From NCBI RefSeq assembly GCF_900107855.1, contig NZ_FNRJ01000002.1, positions 288,847 through 352,846 of the forward strand: a DNA stretch of 64,000 nt, written 5' to 3'. This document shows, one piece after another, positions 18,086 to 27,141 of this stretch. The notes beneath the pieces were generated by a model, which made no database searches, was not told the origin of the DNA, and saw only the letters and a list, made by a program, of their open reading frames with translations. Position 1 is the stretch's first letter, and every line of letters starts with the position of its first letter. The stretch is from Marinobacterium iners DSM 11526. GTDB lineage: Bacteria; Pseudomonadota; Gammaproteobacteria; Pseudomonadales; Balneatricaceae. Made by a program: the position numbers and the translations under genes.

Positions 18086-18895
18086 TCAGTCGGCTGACTC
18101 TTCCCGATGGAAATGGACATCCATCTGCGGGAAGGGAATGCTGATTCCCTGACGGTCAAACTCCAGCTTTACCTTTTCTGTGGTATCCCAGAGCACCGGC
18201 CAGTAGTCGGCATTTTTGACCCAGGGACGCACGTTGAAGTTAACACTGCTGTCGGCCAGCGCCGCCACATTCACGACTGGCTCAGGCTCTTTCAGTACGC
18301 GCTCATCCTGAGCAAGAATATCAACCAGAATTTGCTTGGCTTTCAGCAGGTCATCGCCGTAGCCAATGCCGAATACCATATCCACGCGACGTGTCTCACG
18401 TGTGGAGTAGTTGGTAATGTTGTCAGCATAGATTTTGCCATTGGGGATAATGACTTCGCGGTTGTCGCCGGTACGAAAAACAGAGTTGAAAATAGTGATG
18501 TGCTCAACGATACCGGTCACGCCACCGGCTTCAACGAAATCACCAGCCTTGAACGGACGAAACACAATCAACATTACGCCTGCAGCAAAGTTCTTCAGCG
18601 AATCCTGCAGTGACAAACCAATGGCCAGACCAGCCGCACCGATCAAGGCGATCAGCGAGGTAGTATCAACACCCAGCTGACCCAGTGCAGCAATGATAAC
18701 AAACAGCAGCAGCAGAGCATACGCGATGGAACTGATGAAGTTGATCAGCATTACATCCATTTTGCTCTTGCGCAGCAGTCGCCCCACCACATTCATCAAC
18801 AGTTTCACAACCAGACGACCCACAAAAAAGATCGCGATTGCCAGGGCGATATTGACCGCCCAAGGTAAAATATATTCCTGAGAAAAGGCTTCCAT
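18086..18895 (-). CDS. mscS: Small-conductance mechanosensitive channel, MscS family
   Basis: 269 residues with three N-terminal helices and the MscS pore/TM3 signature (LIGAAGLAIGLSLQDSLKNF), followed by the beta domain (FVEAGGVTGIVEHITIFNSV, IIPNGKIYADNITNYS) and alpha/beta vestibule. It should open on hypo-osmotic shock in the inner membrane. The start is ATG 18895, with AAGGGGAG five bases upstream; an ATG at 18931 is in frame but lacks a site. Divergent from the SH3 protein and tail-to-tail with the SLC5 gene. Confidence 0.93.
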   Translation of the reverse strand: MEAFSQEYILPWAVNIALAIAIFFVGRLVVKLLMNVVGRLLRKSKMDVMLINFISSIAYALLLLFVIIAALGQLGVDTTSLIALIGAAGLAIGLSLQDSLKNFAAGVMLIVFRPFKAGDFVEAGGVTGIVEHITIFNSVFRTGDNREVIIPNGKIYADNITNYSTRETRRVDMVFGIGYGDDLLKAKQILVDILAQDERVLKEPEPVVNVAALADSSVNFNVRPWVKNADYWPVLWDTTEKVKLEFDRQGISIPFPQMDVHFHREESAD

Positions 18896-19025
18896 TTGTG
18901 CTCCCCTTGAAAATTCAGGCACATTAATCATGTTTTGCTGCCGTTCATGTACGGGACAGCTCCTAAACGATAAAGTGTTTGTAGTGTAAAATCATGTTTT
19001 TGTTGATTACGCAGATGGGAAAACG

Positions 19026-19598
19026 ATGAGAAAAACAGCCCTGTTCACCGCCCTGCTCAGCTTCTCGTTACCGGTTCTGGCTGAGAAAGGACATATTGCC
19101 GACGATGTGTACGTTTTTTTCCACGGCGGCCCAAGCAATGAGTACCGTATTACCGGCCGGGTTAACAGTGGCGAGCCCGTGGAAATCCTGGGACGTAACA
19201 ACGGTACCGGTTACGTTCAGATTCAAACAGAGAGTGGTCGTACCGGCTGGATGCCCGATCAGTTTGTAGCGACGGGGGACAGCAAGCTGATCGAACTGCC
19301 AAAACTGGAGCAGTCTCTGGAGCAAAGCAAGGCCACCATCAGCCAGCAGGCAAAGACCATTGAGCAGCTCAACACCAGCCTGAGCCAGCTGAAAAGCGAG
19401 AATGGGACCTATGATGATCAGATCAGAACACTCAACACCGAGATTCGGGACTTGCAGTCTCAGATTGCAAACATGGATCAGAGCAACCTGATGCGTTGGC
19501 TGACCTATGGAGGCCTGATCGCCTTTGGCGGCGTCATCCTGGGACTGGTGATGCCCTATATGCCGCGCAAGCGCAAACGCCGCGACGACTGGTTCTAG
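19026..19598 (+). CDS. ygiM: SH3-domain, TM-anchored protein (YgiM/TIGR04211 family)
   Basis: 190 residues: signal peptide (1-19, cut after VLA), bacterial SH3 domain (about 22-80; ADDVYVFFHGGPSNEYRI, GRTGWMPDQFV), coiled coil (about 95-155) and a C-terminal transmembrane helix followed by a basic tail (RKRKRR). The architecture equals E. coli YgiM. Probably an inner-membrane protein exposing SH3 and coil to the periplasm; exact role unknown. Its stop overlaps that of the small gene on the other strand. Confidence 0.9.
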   Translation: MRKTALFTALLSFSLPVLAEKGHIADDVYVFFHGGPSNEYRITGRVNSGEPVEILGRNNGTGYVQIQTESGRTGWMPDQFVATGDSKLIELPKLEQSLEQSKATISQQAKTIEQLNTSLSQLKSENGTYDDQIRTLNTEIRDLQSQIANMDQSNLMRWLTYGGLIAFGGVILGLVMPYMPRKRKRRDDWF

Positions 19599-19801
19599 GC
19601 GCTGACACGCCCCAGAGACGGAGGCAGGGGTTCCAGTTCGGCAAACCCTTCGCCTCTGGCCCAATAATGGCGCCCCTGCTCTACCCTGATCACCCCTTCA
19701 AAGCGCTGCTGCAGGTATTCGACCGCCTCTTCCAGCGTATCAATATCACAGAGTATTACGCCGCCGCGCTCGTTGTCGGTGGCAAAAATATAGCTTTTCA
19801 C
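19595..19801 (-). CDS. Small conserved-looking hypothetical protein (68 aa)
   Basis: A 68-residue frame with GTG start and GGGAG eight bases upstream (MKSYIFATDNERGGVILCDI). It lies 34 bases after the GGDEF/EAL gene on the same strand, so it probably forms a transcription unit with it. Sequence is acidic-to-neutral, beta-alpha-like, with no signal or membrane segment. Its stop codon interlocks with the ygiM stop. No family recognised; a chance frame cannot be excluded, but the ribosome site and the tight placement argue for a gene. Confidence 0.55.
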   Translation of the reverse strand: MKSYIFATDNERGGVILCDIDTLEEAVEYLQQRFEGVIRVEQGRHYWARGEGFAELEPLPPSLGRVSA

Positions 19802-19835
19802 GCATTCACTCCCGCTGAAGTCTCAGGCCATCGCC

Positions 19836-22382
19836 TCATAACTGAGCCGAATCATCCGGTGAAAGGAGAGCATTGGCCTGATAGTGTTCAGCCCACTTCA
19901 CCAGCTCCTCCGCCCGCATCGGCCGGGCAATATGGTACCCCTGCGCCTGATCACAACCAAGCTCATGCAGCACCCGCAGATCCTGCTCGTTCTCGATACC
20001 TTCCGCCACAACTATCAGCTCCATCGCATGACTCATATCGATCATGGCCTGTACCAGCCGCGCGTCAGTACTGCCTGCCTGTACTCCACTGACGAAACTG
20101 CGATCAATCTTGAGCATATCGAGTGACATCTGGCGGATATAACTGAGGCTGGAGTAACCGGTACCGAAATCATCAATGGCGATACGCACGCCTTGATTGC
20201 GCAAGCGGCAGATTTCATGCTCGGTGCGCTCGGCACTGTGCAGAAAACTGGTTTCAGTCAGCTCCACCACAAACTGATCGGCCGGTAACCGGTAGGTCTG
20301 CAGTGCCCTGAGGACCTGATCCGCCACTTCAGTACGCTGAAACTGACGAGCAGAGAAGTTAACCGACATTTTCAGTACCAGGCCCTGAGCCAACCAGTCA
20401 GCCGCATCCCGTGCAGACTGATCCAGCACCCAGGCACCAATTGATTCAATCAGGCCGGTATCTTCGGCCACCGGGATAAAATCATCCGGCGCTACGCGTC
20501 CCAGTTCCGGGCTGTCCCAGCGAATCAGGGCTTCGACACCCAGCAGAGTGCCACTTCGAAGACAGACCTGTGGTTGATACACCAGGGTGAACTCTTCACG
20601 TTCCAGGGCCTGATGCAAGAAACTGTTAATACGATAACGACTCAGCGTCTGTTCGTGCAGAACGGGCGAGAAGAAGCAGATATTGTTGCGACCCCGTTCC
20701 TTGGAGTGCTCCAGCGCCACCTCCGCAGCCCGCACCAGTTCTCCCGGCTCATTTGCATCAGCCGGAAAAACCGCCACACCAATACTGCCAAGAACACGTA
20801 TCTCGCGATTCTCGATCAGGATTGGCAGTGACAATGCCCTGCTTATCCGATCAAGACAGGCCGTGATGCAGGTCTCGTCCTTGAGCTCTGTCAACAGAAT
20901 ATAAAACTCGTCCCCTGACGGCCTCGCCGCGGTGCCGCACTCCTGCAGTGCAGACTCGATCCTCTCGGCAATTTGCTTCAGCACCTGGTCGCCACCACTG
21001 TGGCCAAAGCGATCATTAATCTGCTTGAACATATCCAGATCCAGCGCCAGAAGCGCCAACGATCGCTGCTGCTCACGGGCAAAACCCAGCGCCATCTGCA
21101 GCCGGTCATGAAAAAGCCGACGGTTGGCCAACCCTGTCACACTGTCAAACCAAGACAGCTGCTGCATGCGTGCTTCCGAGCGCTTGGCTTCGGTCAAGTC
21201 ATGAAATATGGCGGCATACTGTGTAATCTGGCCGTCGTCATTCTCGATGGCGGTAATGCTGAGCCATTCAGGATAAATACTTCCATCCTTGCGACGGTTC
21301 CAGATCTCCCCTTGCCAGCGCCCTTCTTGCTCCAGAGTCTGCCAAAGCTGACGGTAGAACTGACGATCATGACGCCCTGAACTGAGCATGCTGGGGTTAC
21401 GCCCCAGCGCTTCCCAGGCTTCATAACCGGTGATGGCGGTAAACGCCGGGTTAACGCTCTGAATATGACCCGTGCCATCCGTGATCACAATCCCCTCGCG
21501 GGATGCATTAATCACCCGTTCAATCAGGCGCAGGTTATGCTGAGACTGTTGCAGGGCACGGCTCTTGTCATGCAGCAGCTCTCGCAGCCGATAGATGTAG
21601 TCCAGTTCGACACTGCGCAGTATATCGCCATAGGAGGCCAGGCCAATCACTGTCTCGTTGTGATCCTTGACGCCGATATGCCGGCAGTTGTGCTCTCGAA
21701 AATAGCGCCGCACATTATAAAGGCTCAGGCGGCTGTCAACGGATATCAAGCTTGGCAGTGCCAGGCCAGCCAGCGGCTGATCCAGGTCGACCGCTTCGGC
21801 CAGCAGACGAATGACATCGGTTTCAGTCATGATCTGCCAGCCTTGAGCATCATCACCTACCAGCATGGCGGTATAATTCACGCTGCGCAGGCGCTCGATT
21901 GCCCGCCTCAAGCTGCAATCCGGGGACAGTCTGAGTACATTGAAGTTGGTAATTTCTTCCAACGATTTGAGAAACAGGTCGTGCTCCAGCCCTTGACTGT
22001 TAACGACATCACTCTGGCTGACAATACCAACCCATTGACCGGCCATCCCGACAACAACTGCATGGGCTGCACTTTGACTGATGAACTCAAGCCCCAACTC
22101 ATCCACGCTCAGATTGGCATCCACCTGCAGTACCGGTGCCAGCATACTGGCTTCAATCAGGGTATTGCTGGAGCCCTGCTGCAACACCAGCTGCATCGCT
22201 CTGCTACGGGTCAAGAGCCCCACCGGACGGGCACCATCTTCCACCAACACTGAGCCAATATGGTGCTGCGCCATCAGGGTTACCGCCTGCGACAGGGGGG
22301 CACCGAGTTCGATGCTAATAATTTCAGCCTGGCTGATTGCTGCAACCTTTATTGCCGGCAGATGTCGGAGATGTGTATTCAT
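19836..22382 (-). CDS. CBS-PAS-GGDEF-EAL cyclic-di-GMP signalling protein
   Basis: 848 residues. Four CBS motifs in two pairs (about 10-265), a PAS domain (about 290-405; ITDGTGHIQSVNPAF, KDGSIYPEWLS), GGDEF (about 415-575) and EAL (about 590-840). The GGDEF active site reads SGDEF, a variant of the usual GGDEF. The EAL domain keeps its catalytic set: EALIRW, SVNFSARQF, ELTET, IDDFGTGYSSL, MLKID, VAEGIEN, QAQGYHIARPM. So it is a likely phosphodiesterase, with cyclase activity uncertain; CBS pairs suggest adenine-nucleotide sensing. The ATG at 22382 is preferred to a TTG at 22409. Divergent from ptsP across a palindrome. Confidence 0.92.
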   Translation of the reverse strand: MNTHLRHLPAIKVAAISQAEIISIELGAPLSQAVTLMAQHHIGSVLVEDGARPVGLLTRSRAMQLVLQQGSSNTLIEASMLAPVLQVDANLSVDELGLEFISQSAAHAVVVGMAGQWVGIVSQSDVVNSQGLEHDLFLKSLEEITNFNVLRLSPDCSLRRAIERLRSVNYTAMLVGDDAQGWQIMTETDVIRLLAEAVDLDQPLAGLALPSLISVDSRLSLYNVRRYFREHNCRHIGVKDHNETVIGLASYGDILRSVELDYIYRLRELLHDKSRALQQSQHNLRLIERVINASREGIVITDGTGHIQSVNPAFTAITGYEAWEALGRNPSMLSSGRHDRQFYRQLWQTLEQEGRWQGEIWNRRKDGSIYPEWLSITAIENDDGQITQYAAIFHDLTEAKRSEARMQQLSWFDSVTGLANRRLFHDRLQMALGFAREQQRSLALLALDLDMFKQINDRFGHSGGDQVLKQIAERIESALQECGTAARPSGDEFYILLTELKDETCITACLDRISRALSLPILIENREIRVLGSIGVAVFPADANEPGELVRAAEVALEHSKERGRNNICFFSPVLHEQTLSRYRINSFLHQALEREEFTLVYQPQVCLRSGTLLGVEALIRWDSPELGRVAPDDFIPVAEDTGLIESIGAWVLDQSARDAADWLAQGLVLKMSVNFSARQFQRTEVADQVLRALQTYRLPADQFVVELTETSFLHSAERTEHEICRLRNQGVRIAIDDFGTGYSSLSYIRQMSLDMLKIDRSFVSGVQAGSTDARLVQAMIDMSHAMELIVVAEGIENEQDLRVLHELGCDQAQGYHIARPMRAEELVKWAEHYQANALLSPDDSAQL

Positions 22383-22467
22383 GATCTGCAAGATTACCAC
22401 ACTTCGCAATTTGCGCTAATTGTAGTCTATCAGTGACAGATTTTTGATTCGCATCAAAGCATTGCTC

Positions 22468-22489
22468 TGCTGTCACAGCTGTGACAGCA
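22468..22489. promoter_or_regulatory. Perfect 22-base palindrome between the EAL gene and ptsP
   Basis: Core TGTCACAGCTGTGACA, extended perfectly by TGC and GCA on the two sides. It lies about 60 bases before the ptsP ATG and about 85 before the divergent EAL-protein ATG, a typical operator position. The binding protein is not recognised; the inner TCACAGCTGTGA is not the CRP arrangement (TGTGA-N6-TCACA). Confidence 0.45.
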
Positions 22490-22549
22490 TCCATGCATTA
22501 CCTGCCGATTGCCGGATTCATTGTCGGAACCTTTTTCGGAACTGCGACC

Positions 22550-24865
22550 ATGCAACAACCCTCTCTGAGCGCCCTGACCGCTATTGTTGAACAGATTGCG
22601 CGTACCGGCGATCCTGAAGCAATGATGAGTACCATCGTCCAACGCCTGTGTCAGCTGATGCACGTTGATGTATGCAGCCTTTACCTGTGCACACCGGATC
22701 AGGAGCATCTGATCCTGGCCGCGACCGAAGGTCTGTCAAGAGAAGCTGTTGGCAAGGCCCGACTGAAGCTTGACGAGGGACTGGTAGGGCATATAGCCGC
22801 CTCACTAAGCACTCTCAATCTTGGCGATGCGCCGGCGGATGATCGCTTCGTGTTCATTCCGGAAACCCACGAAATGCCGTACCACCGCTTTCTTGGCGTG
22901 CCACTGATCCATCTGCGCCGTCTGGTGGGTGTATTGGTGGTGCAGGGGCGCGAGCGTGAACCTTTTTCCCAAGAGGTTGAGGCCTTCCTGATTACCATCG
23001 CTTCCCAGCTGGCCGGCAGCTTGCATGCCCTGCAAAGTCGGGGGGACTGGTACGAGCAACGCCCGCGCAGCAATCGCGGCGTGTACCGTCGCCATGTCGG
23101 TCTGAAGGGAGCCCCGGGGCTCGGCCTTGGACGGCTTTGGCTCGTAAAACCACACATGTCGCTCGATCAGGTTCAGCCCGGGATCAACAGTGATCCGGTG
23201 CAGGAGCGCGACGAGTTGCTGGCGGCCATCTCCATGGTCAGTGACGAGCTTGAGTCCGGTTCAGGCCATCTTGGCAGCCACCTGCCCAGCGATGTACACG
23301 CGCTGTTCAGCGTCTATCAAATGATGCTGCACAGTCCCGAGCTGACCCAGCAGACACTGGCACTGATTGAGGCCGGCGACAGTGCCGCCTGGGCATTGCG
23401 TCAGACAATCGAGCAAATGGCTGATCAGTTTCACCAGTCGGAAGACCCCTACCTGCGCGCCCGTGGTGAGGATATCGCCAACATCGGCCAGCGGGTACTG
23501 AACCAGCTTTTATCGCGCGAACGCCCTGTCATCGAAACCCCGGATGAAGAGCTGGTCCTGGCCGGCGAGCTGGTCAGTATCGCCGACCTGGCTGACTTTC
23601 CGCTGCAACAGATTCGCGGCATTCTGTGCACTCAAGGGTCTACCCTGTCCCATACCGCCATTGTCGCCAATGCGCTGGGGATTCCTGCAGTGATGGGGCT
23701 GGAGCAACTTGAACCGGAGCACCACCGTGGCGCTCGCGTGATTGTTGATGGCAACCGGGCAGAAGCCGTACTCAACCCGCCACCACCGCTGTTGGCTGAA
23801 TACAAGCGGATGATTGCGGAAGAAAAACGTTTTATGGAAGGGCTCGAGAAGCTGCGCGATGAGCCCGCCGTAACCCAGGATGGCTTCCGCGTAACCCTGC
23901 TGACGAACACCGGTCTGCTGGCAGATGCCACTCCCGGTCTTCAGCGCGGCGCTGAAGGGGTTGGTCTGTACCGGTCGGAAATTCCGTTCATGATTCATGA
24001 CAGCTTTCCTACCGAGCAGGAGCAGTTCACCCTGTACCAGAAGGTGCTGAAGGCCTATGCGCCTAGGCCCGTTACAATGCGTACGCTGGATATCGGTGGC
24101 GACAAGCAGCTGCCCTATTTCGACATCAGCGAGAGTAACCCCTATTTAGGCTGGCGTGGCATCCGCTTTACGCTGGACAATGCCCAACTGTTGATCAGTC
24201 AGGTGCGTGCCATGCTGAGGGCCAATGTCGACACCGACAATCTGAAGCTGTTGGTGCCGATGGTTGGACGGGTGGACGAGATGCAGGCGTTTCGCCAGTA
24301 TGTGGAGAAGGCGGTCGATTCACTGCTGCGCGAAGGACATCAGGTAAAAGTGCCACCGATCGGCATGATGATCGAAGTGCCCTCCTCCATGTTGCTGCTG
24401 TCAAAGCTGGCCCCCTACATCGATTACGTTTCGATCGGCTCCAACGACCTGACACAGTATCTGCTGGCGGTAGACCGTAACAACCCGCGCGTCTCGGCGC
24501 TGTTTGACCATCTTCACCCGGCGGTACTAGTAGCCCTGGAATATATTCTGCAGCAATGCAAGGCCCTGTCACTGCCGGTGTCAATCTGTGGCGAGATGGC
24601 TTCAGACCCGGCAGCAGTACTGGTACTGACTGCCATGGGCTATGACTGCCTGAGCCTCAGTGCCTACAACATTCCCCGTATCAAACTGCTTATCCGCTCG
24701 ATCAACCGGGACGAGCTGCTGCCGGTACTGGAGCAGGCCAGAGCCTGCAACAGCGAAGCCGAGGTACGTGCACTGTTGCTGCCTGTACTTGAGCAGTATG
24801 GCTGGGGACGTGAGCCACGCCCGCATCTGAACGACCCTGACAACGCCGAAGCGGGCTACCAATAA
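22550..24865 (+). CDS. ptsP: Phosphoenolpyruvate-protein phosphotransferase PtsP (EI-Ntr)
   Basis: 771 residues: N-terminal GAF domain (about 1-150), PEP-utiliser N-terminal and swivelling phosphohistidine domain (STLSHTAIVANALGIPAVMG, His in SHTA), and C-terminal PEP-binding barrel (GLYRSEIPFMIHD, TLDIGGDKQLPY, SICGEMASDP with the catalytic Cys). First enzyme of the nitrogen PTS, passing phosphate from PEP to NPr and PtsN. The ATG at 22550 gives the family N-terminus; a longer frame from 22481 runs through the palindrome and is rejected. No rppH homologue, often its neighbour, is adjacent. Confidence 0.95.
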   Translation: MQQPSLSALTAIVEQIARTGDPEAMMSTIVQRLCQLMHVDVCSLYLCTPDQEHLILAATEGLSREAVGKARLKLDEGLVGHIAASLSTLNLGDAPADDRFVFIPETHEMPYHRFLGVPLIHLRRLVGVLVVQGREREPFSQEVEAFLITIASQLAGSLHALQSRGDWYEQRPRSNRGVYRRHVGLKGAPGLGLGRLWLVKPHMSLDQVQPGINSDPVQERDELLAAISMVSDELESGSGHLGSHLPSDVHALFSVYQMMLHSPELTQQTLALIEAGDSAAWALRQTIEQMADQFHQSEDPYLRARGEDIANIGQRVLNQLLSRERPVIETPDEELVLAGELVSIADLADFPLQQIRGILCTQGSTLSHTAIVANALGIPAVMGLEQLEPEHHRGARVIVDGNRAEAVLNPPPPLLAEYKRMIAEEKRFMEGLEKLRDEPAVTQDGFRVTLLTNTGLLADATPGLQRGAEGVGLYRSEIPFMIHDSFPTEQEQFTLYQKVLKAYAPRPVTMRTLDIGGDKQLPYFDISESNPYLGWRGIRFTLDNAQLLISQVRAMLRANVDTDNLKLLVPMVGRVDEMQAFRQYVEKAVDSLLREGHQVKVPPIGMMIEVPSSMLLLSKLAPYIDYVSIGSNDLTQYLLAVDRNNPRVSALFDHLHPAVLVALEYILQQCKALSLPVSICGEMASDPAAVLVLTAMGYDCLSLSAYNIPRIKLLIRSINRDELLPVLEQARACNSEAEVRALLLPVLEQYGWGREPRPHLNDPDNAEAGYQ

Positions 24866-24869
24866 CAGA

Positions 24870-25775
24870 TTAGAAGTTACCAAGGCGGATACAGAGGAAG
24901 TTGTAGATCTCGTTCACCACATCCACCTCGCAGCAGCTCTCCACACCTTCAAAGCCGGGGGATGAATTGGCTTCACACACCTTGTAGTGATCGCCGGCAA
25001 ACAGCAGATCCACCCCCGCGATCTCCAGGCCCAGTACTCTGGCGGTTTCGATCGCCAGCCATTCGATTTCGGGAGTCATCGGATAGGGCCGAACCGAGGC
25101 CCCGCGGGAGAAGTTGGCCTTGAAGCTGCCCTCTTCCGCCACCCGCTCCATGCAGGCCACAGCTCGCCCCCCGATCACAATCACGCGCAGGTCTCGGCCA
25201 CGACTGTCGGCGATGAACTCCTGCAGAATGATGTTGGCTTTGGGGTTGGTCAGCTCCACCATCTGCATCAGGTCTTCAAAATGGTTCAGGGTTTCGCACA
25301 GGAACACGCCGCTGCCCTGAGAGCCGGAAAGCGTTTTTACCACCACCGGAAAACCGATCTGTTTTTTCACCAGTTCCGGGTTGACCGGAAACTTAACCAG
25401 CATGGTTTTGGGTACCGGTAGCCCGTTCTGAGCCAGAATCTGGTGACTGTAGAGTTTGTCCTTGACCGTATCGATGCTTTCGGCCGAATTGAAACTGTGT
25501 ACCCCAAGGCGCTCCAGGTGACGAATGACCGCCAGCGCAAAGTAATTGGTGCCTGCCCCCATGCGAGGCAGAAAGAAATCCGGCAGCGGGGTGGACTCGC
25601 CGTTGATCATTACGCTGTTGCGATCATCACGGGTGACCGTAAGGTCGAAGTCCTCGGGCTGATACACGCGGATATCGATGCCGTGCGAAGGCGCACGCGC
25701 AACCAGTCGCTCAAGTTCGTAGGTTTCCTGTTTGACCAGGGTGCTGTCCGATTTGTAAAGAATCCAGCCAAGCAT
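24870..25775 (-). CDS. RimK-like ATP-grasp ligase
   Basis: 301 residues, collinear with E. coli RimK (300): an N-terminal pre-ATP-grasp domain (FFLPRMGAGTNYFALAVIRH), then ATP-grasp with FPVVVKTLSGSQGSGVFLCE, ILQEFIADSRGRDLRVIVIG and the Mg-binding end KVCEANSSPGFEGVE. RimK-type enzymes ligate amino acids, usually glutamate, to peptide or protein ends. It is divergent from a second ATP-grasp gene and a QEGLA peptidase, an association that argues it acts in that cluster rather than on ribosomal protein S6. Its stop is four bases from the end of ptsP. Confidence 0.9.
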   Translation of the reverse strand: MLGWILYKSDSTLVKQETYELERLVARAPSHGIDIRVYQPEDFDLTVTRDDRNSVMINGESTPLPDFFLPRMGAGTNYFALAVIRHLERLGVHSFNSAESIDTVKDKLYSHQILAQNGLPVPKTMLVKFPVNPELVKKQIGFPVVVKTLSGSQGSGVFLCETLNHFEDLMQMVELTNPKANIILQEFIADSRGRDLRVIVIGGRAVACMERVAEEGSFKANFSRGASVRPYPMTPEIEWLAIETARVLGLEIAGVDLLFAGDHYKVCEANSSPGFEGVESCCEVDVVNEIYNFLCIRLGNF

Positions 25776-26103
25776 CTGTCGGGGCTACTCCGAAGGGTGT
25801 GAGCGGCGATATTAAGCCCGCCACATGAGCTGTACCAGAGTCTAGGCCAAAAAGTTTTACACCGCCTGCCACAACATGAACACAGCACACTATACTCAGG
25901 CGAATAGATGAAAAAAATCCATGTTTCACCGGGTAAAAAGTGTTGTGTCAAACGGCGATATGGCGTCCAATGCGCGCACTTGTCGCACGCTGTCCAGACC
26001 TGTACAGCGGCCCTTTTTTACCCCCTATATCTGACACACTGACAGCTTCCTGATTCCGGCAGATGTGCTGCCCGGTACGTCTGTCTGTCTGCAGGAGAAA
26101 GAC
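25776..26103. other. Divergent intergenic region of the ATP-grasp cluster
   Basis: 328 bases without a gene between the two divergent ATP-grasp genes. A TATACT (25891, plus) overlaps a TATAGT on the minus strand, but neither has a convincing -35. The ATG at 26104 is preceded by AGGAG. No clear operator, hairpin or repeat was seen. Confidence 0.4.
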
Positions 26104-27141
26104 ATGAAAATCTGCTTTCTGATGTACCCCTGGGAACAAATCAAACCGGACACCGACACCACACTGCGCATGGTGCATGAGGCGGCCCTCCGTGGTCATA
26201 CCGTGGCGATCACTTCACCCGCCAACCTGACCATTCGCGACAACATCAGCAGTGCGTTTTGCAACGTATTGCGCAAGGGCAGCAAGGTGTCGGACAACAT
26301 TCCATCCTTTTACCGCCACGCCGAATTCCGCCGCAGCCGTCTGCCACTGGCTGGCTTTGATGCCATCATCGTGCGTCTGAACCCGCCGCTGGATACCATC
26401 GTGCTGAACTTCCTGGATTCGGTTCATGGTGAAGTGTTTATCATGAATGGACTGGATGGCCTGCGCATTGGCAACAACAAACTCTATACAGCGGCATTTA
26501 ACGGCCCCGCTGCACAGTATCTGCCGGTGACCCATGTATCCAAGAACAAGGACTACCTGGAAAAGGCACTGGATGAGTCACCCGGCGAGCGCATGATCCT
26601 CAAGCCGCTGAACGGCTTCGGTGGCAAGGGAGTGATCGTCATCGAGAAAAGCGCGCGTCAGAGCTTCCGCTCTCTGCTCGACTTCTACATCGGCAGTGGC
26701 AGCAGCAGCAACTATGTCATCCTGCAGGAATACATTGAAGGCGCCGAGAACGGCGATGTCCGTATTCTGATGCTCAATGGCGAGCCGATTGGCGCAATGC
26801 GCCGCATCCCGGCCGAGAACGACATGCGCTCCAATGTGCACGCAGGCGGTCGCGTAGTGAAACACACCCTCACAAAACAGGAACTGGAACTGTGCCGCAG
26901 CTTCGGCCCGAAACTGGTGCGTGACGGCCTCTATTTCACCGGTTTGGATGTGATCAACGGCAAGTTGCTGGAAGTGAACGTCATGGCACCGGGTGGCATC
27001 GTTCGAATCAATAAGCTCAATCGGGTACGCCTGCAACGTCAGGTGATCGACTTTGTCGAAAATGTGGTCGAGGCGCGCAACATGGTCGAACAGCGCAAAA
27101 CCGCTTTCCGCAAGGTGATCGAAGATGCAGACGCTGTCTGA
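26104..27141 (+). CDS. Glutathione-synthase-like ATP-grasp ligase
   Basis: 345 residues with a GshB-type fold: an N-terminal domain (MKICFLMYPWEQIKPDTDTT), lid/ATP-grasp blocks (MILKPLNGFGGKGVIVIE, YVILQEYIEGAENGDVRILM) and an Mg-binding end (GKLLEVNVMAPGG, with Asn in VNV). The blocks follow prokaryotic glutathione synthetase, but the neighbours are not gshA and it is longer than GshB. It is more likely a peptide/amino-acid ligase of the cluster. The start at 26104 has AGGAG; the 3' end overlaps the QEGLA gene by 17 bases, implying co-translation. Confidence 0.88.
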   Translation: MKICFLMYPWEQIKPDTDTTLRMVHEAALRGHTVAITSPANLTIRDNISSAFCNVLRKGSKVSDNIPSFYRHAEFRRSRLPLAGFDAIIVRLNPPLDTIVLNFLDSVHGEVFIMNGLDGLRIGNNKLYTAAFNGPAAQYLPVTHVSKNKDYLEKALDESPGERMILKPLNGFGGKGVIVIEKSARQSFRSLLDFYIGSGSSSNYVILQEYIEGAENGDVRILMLNGEPIGAMRRIPAENDMRSNVHAGGRVVKHTLTKQELELCRSFGPKLVRDGLYFTGLDVINGKLLEVNVMAPGGIVRINKLNRVRLQRQVIDFVENVVEARNMVEQRKTAFRKVIEDADAV

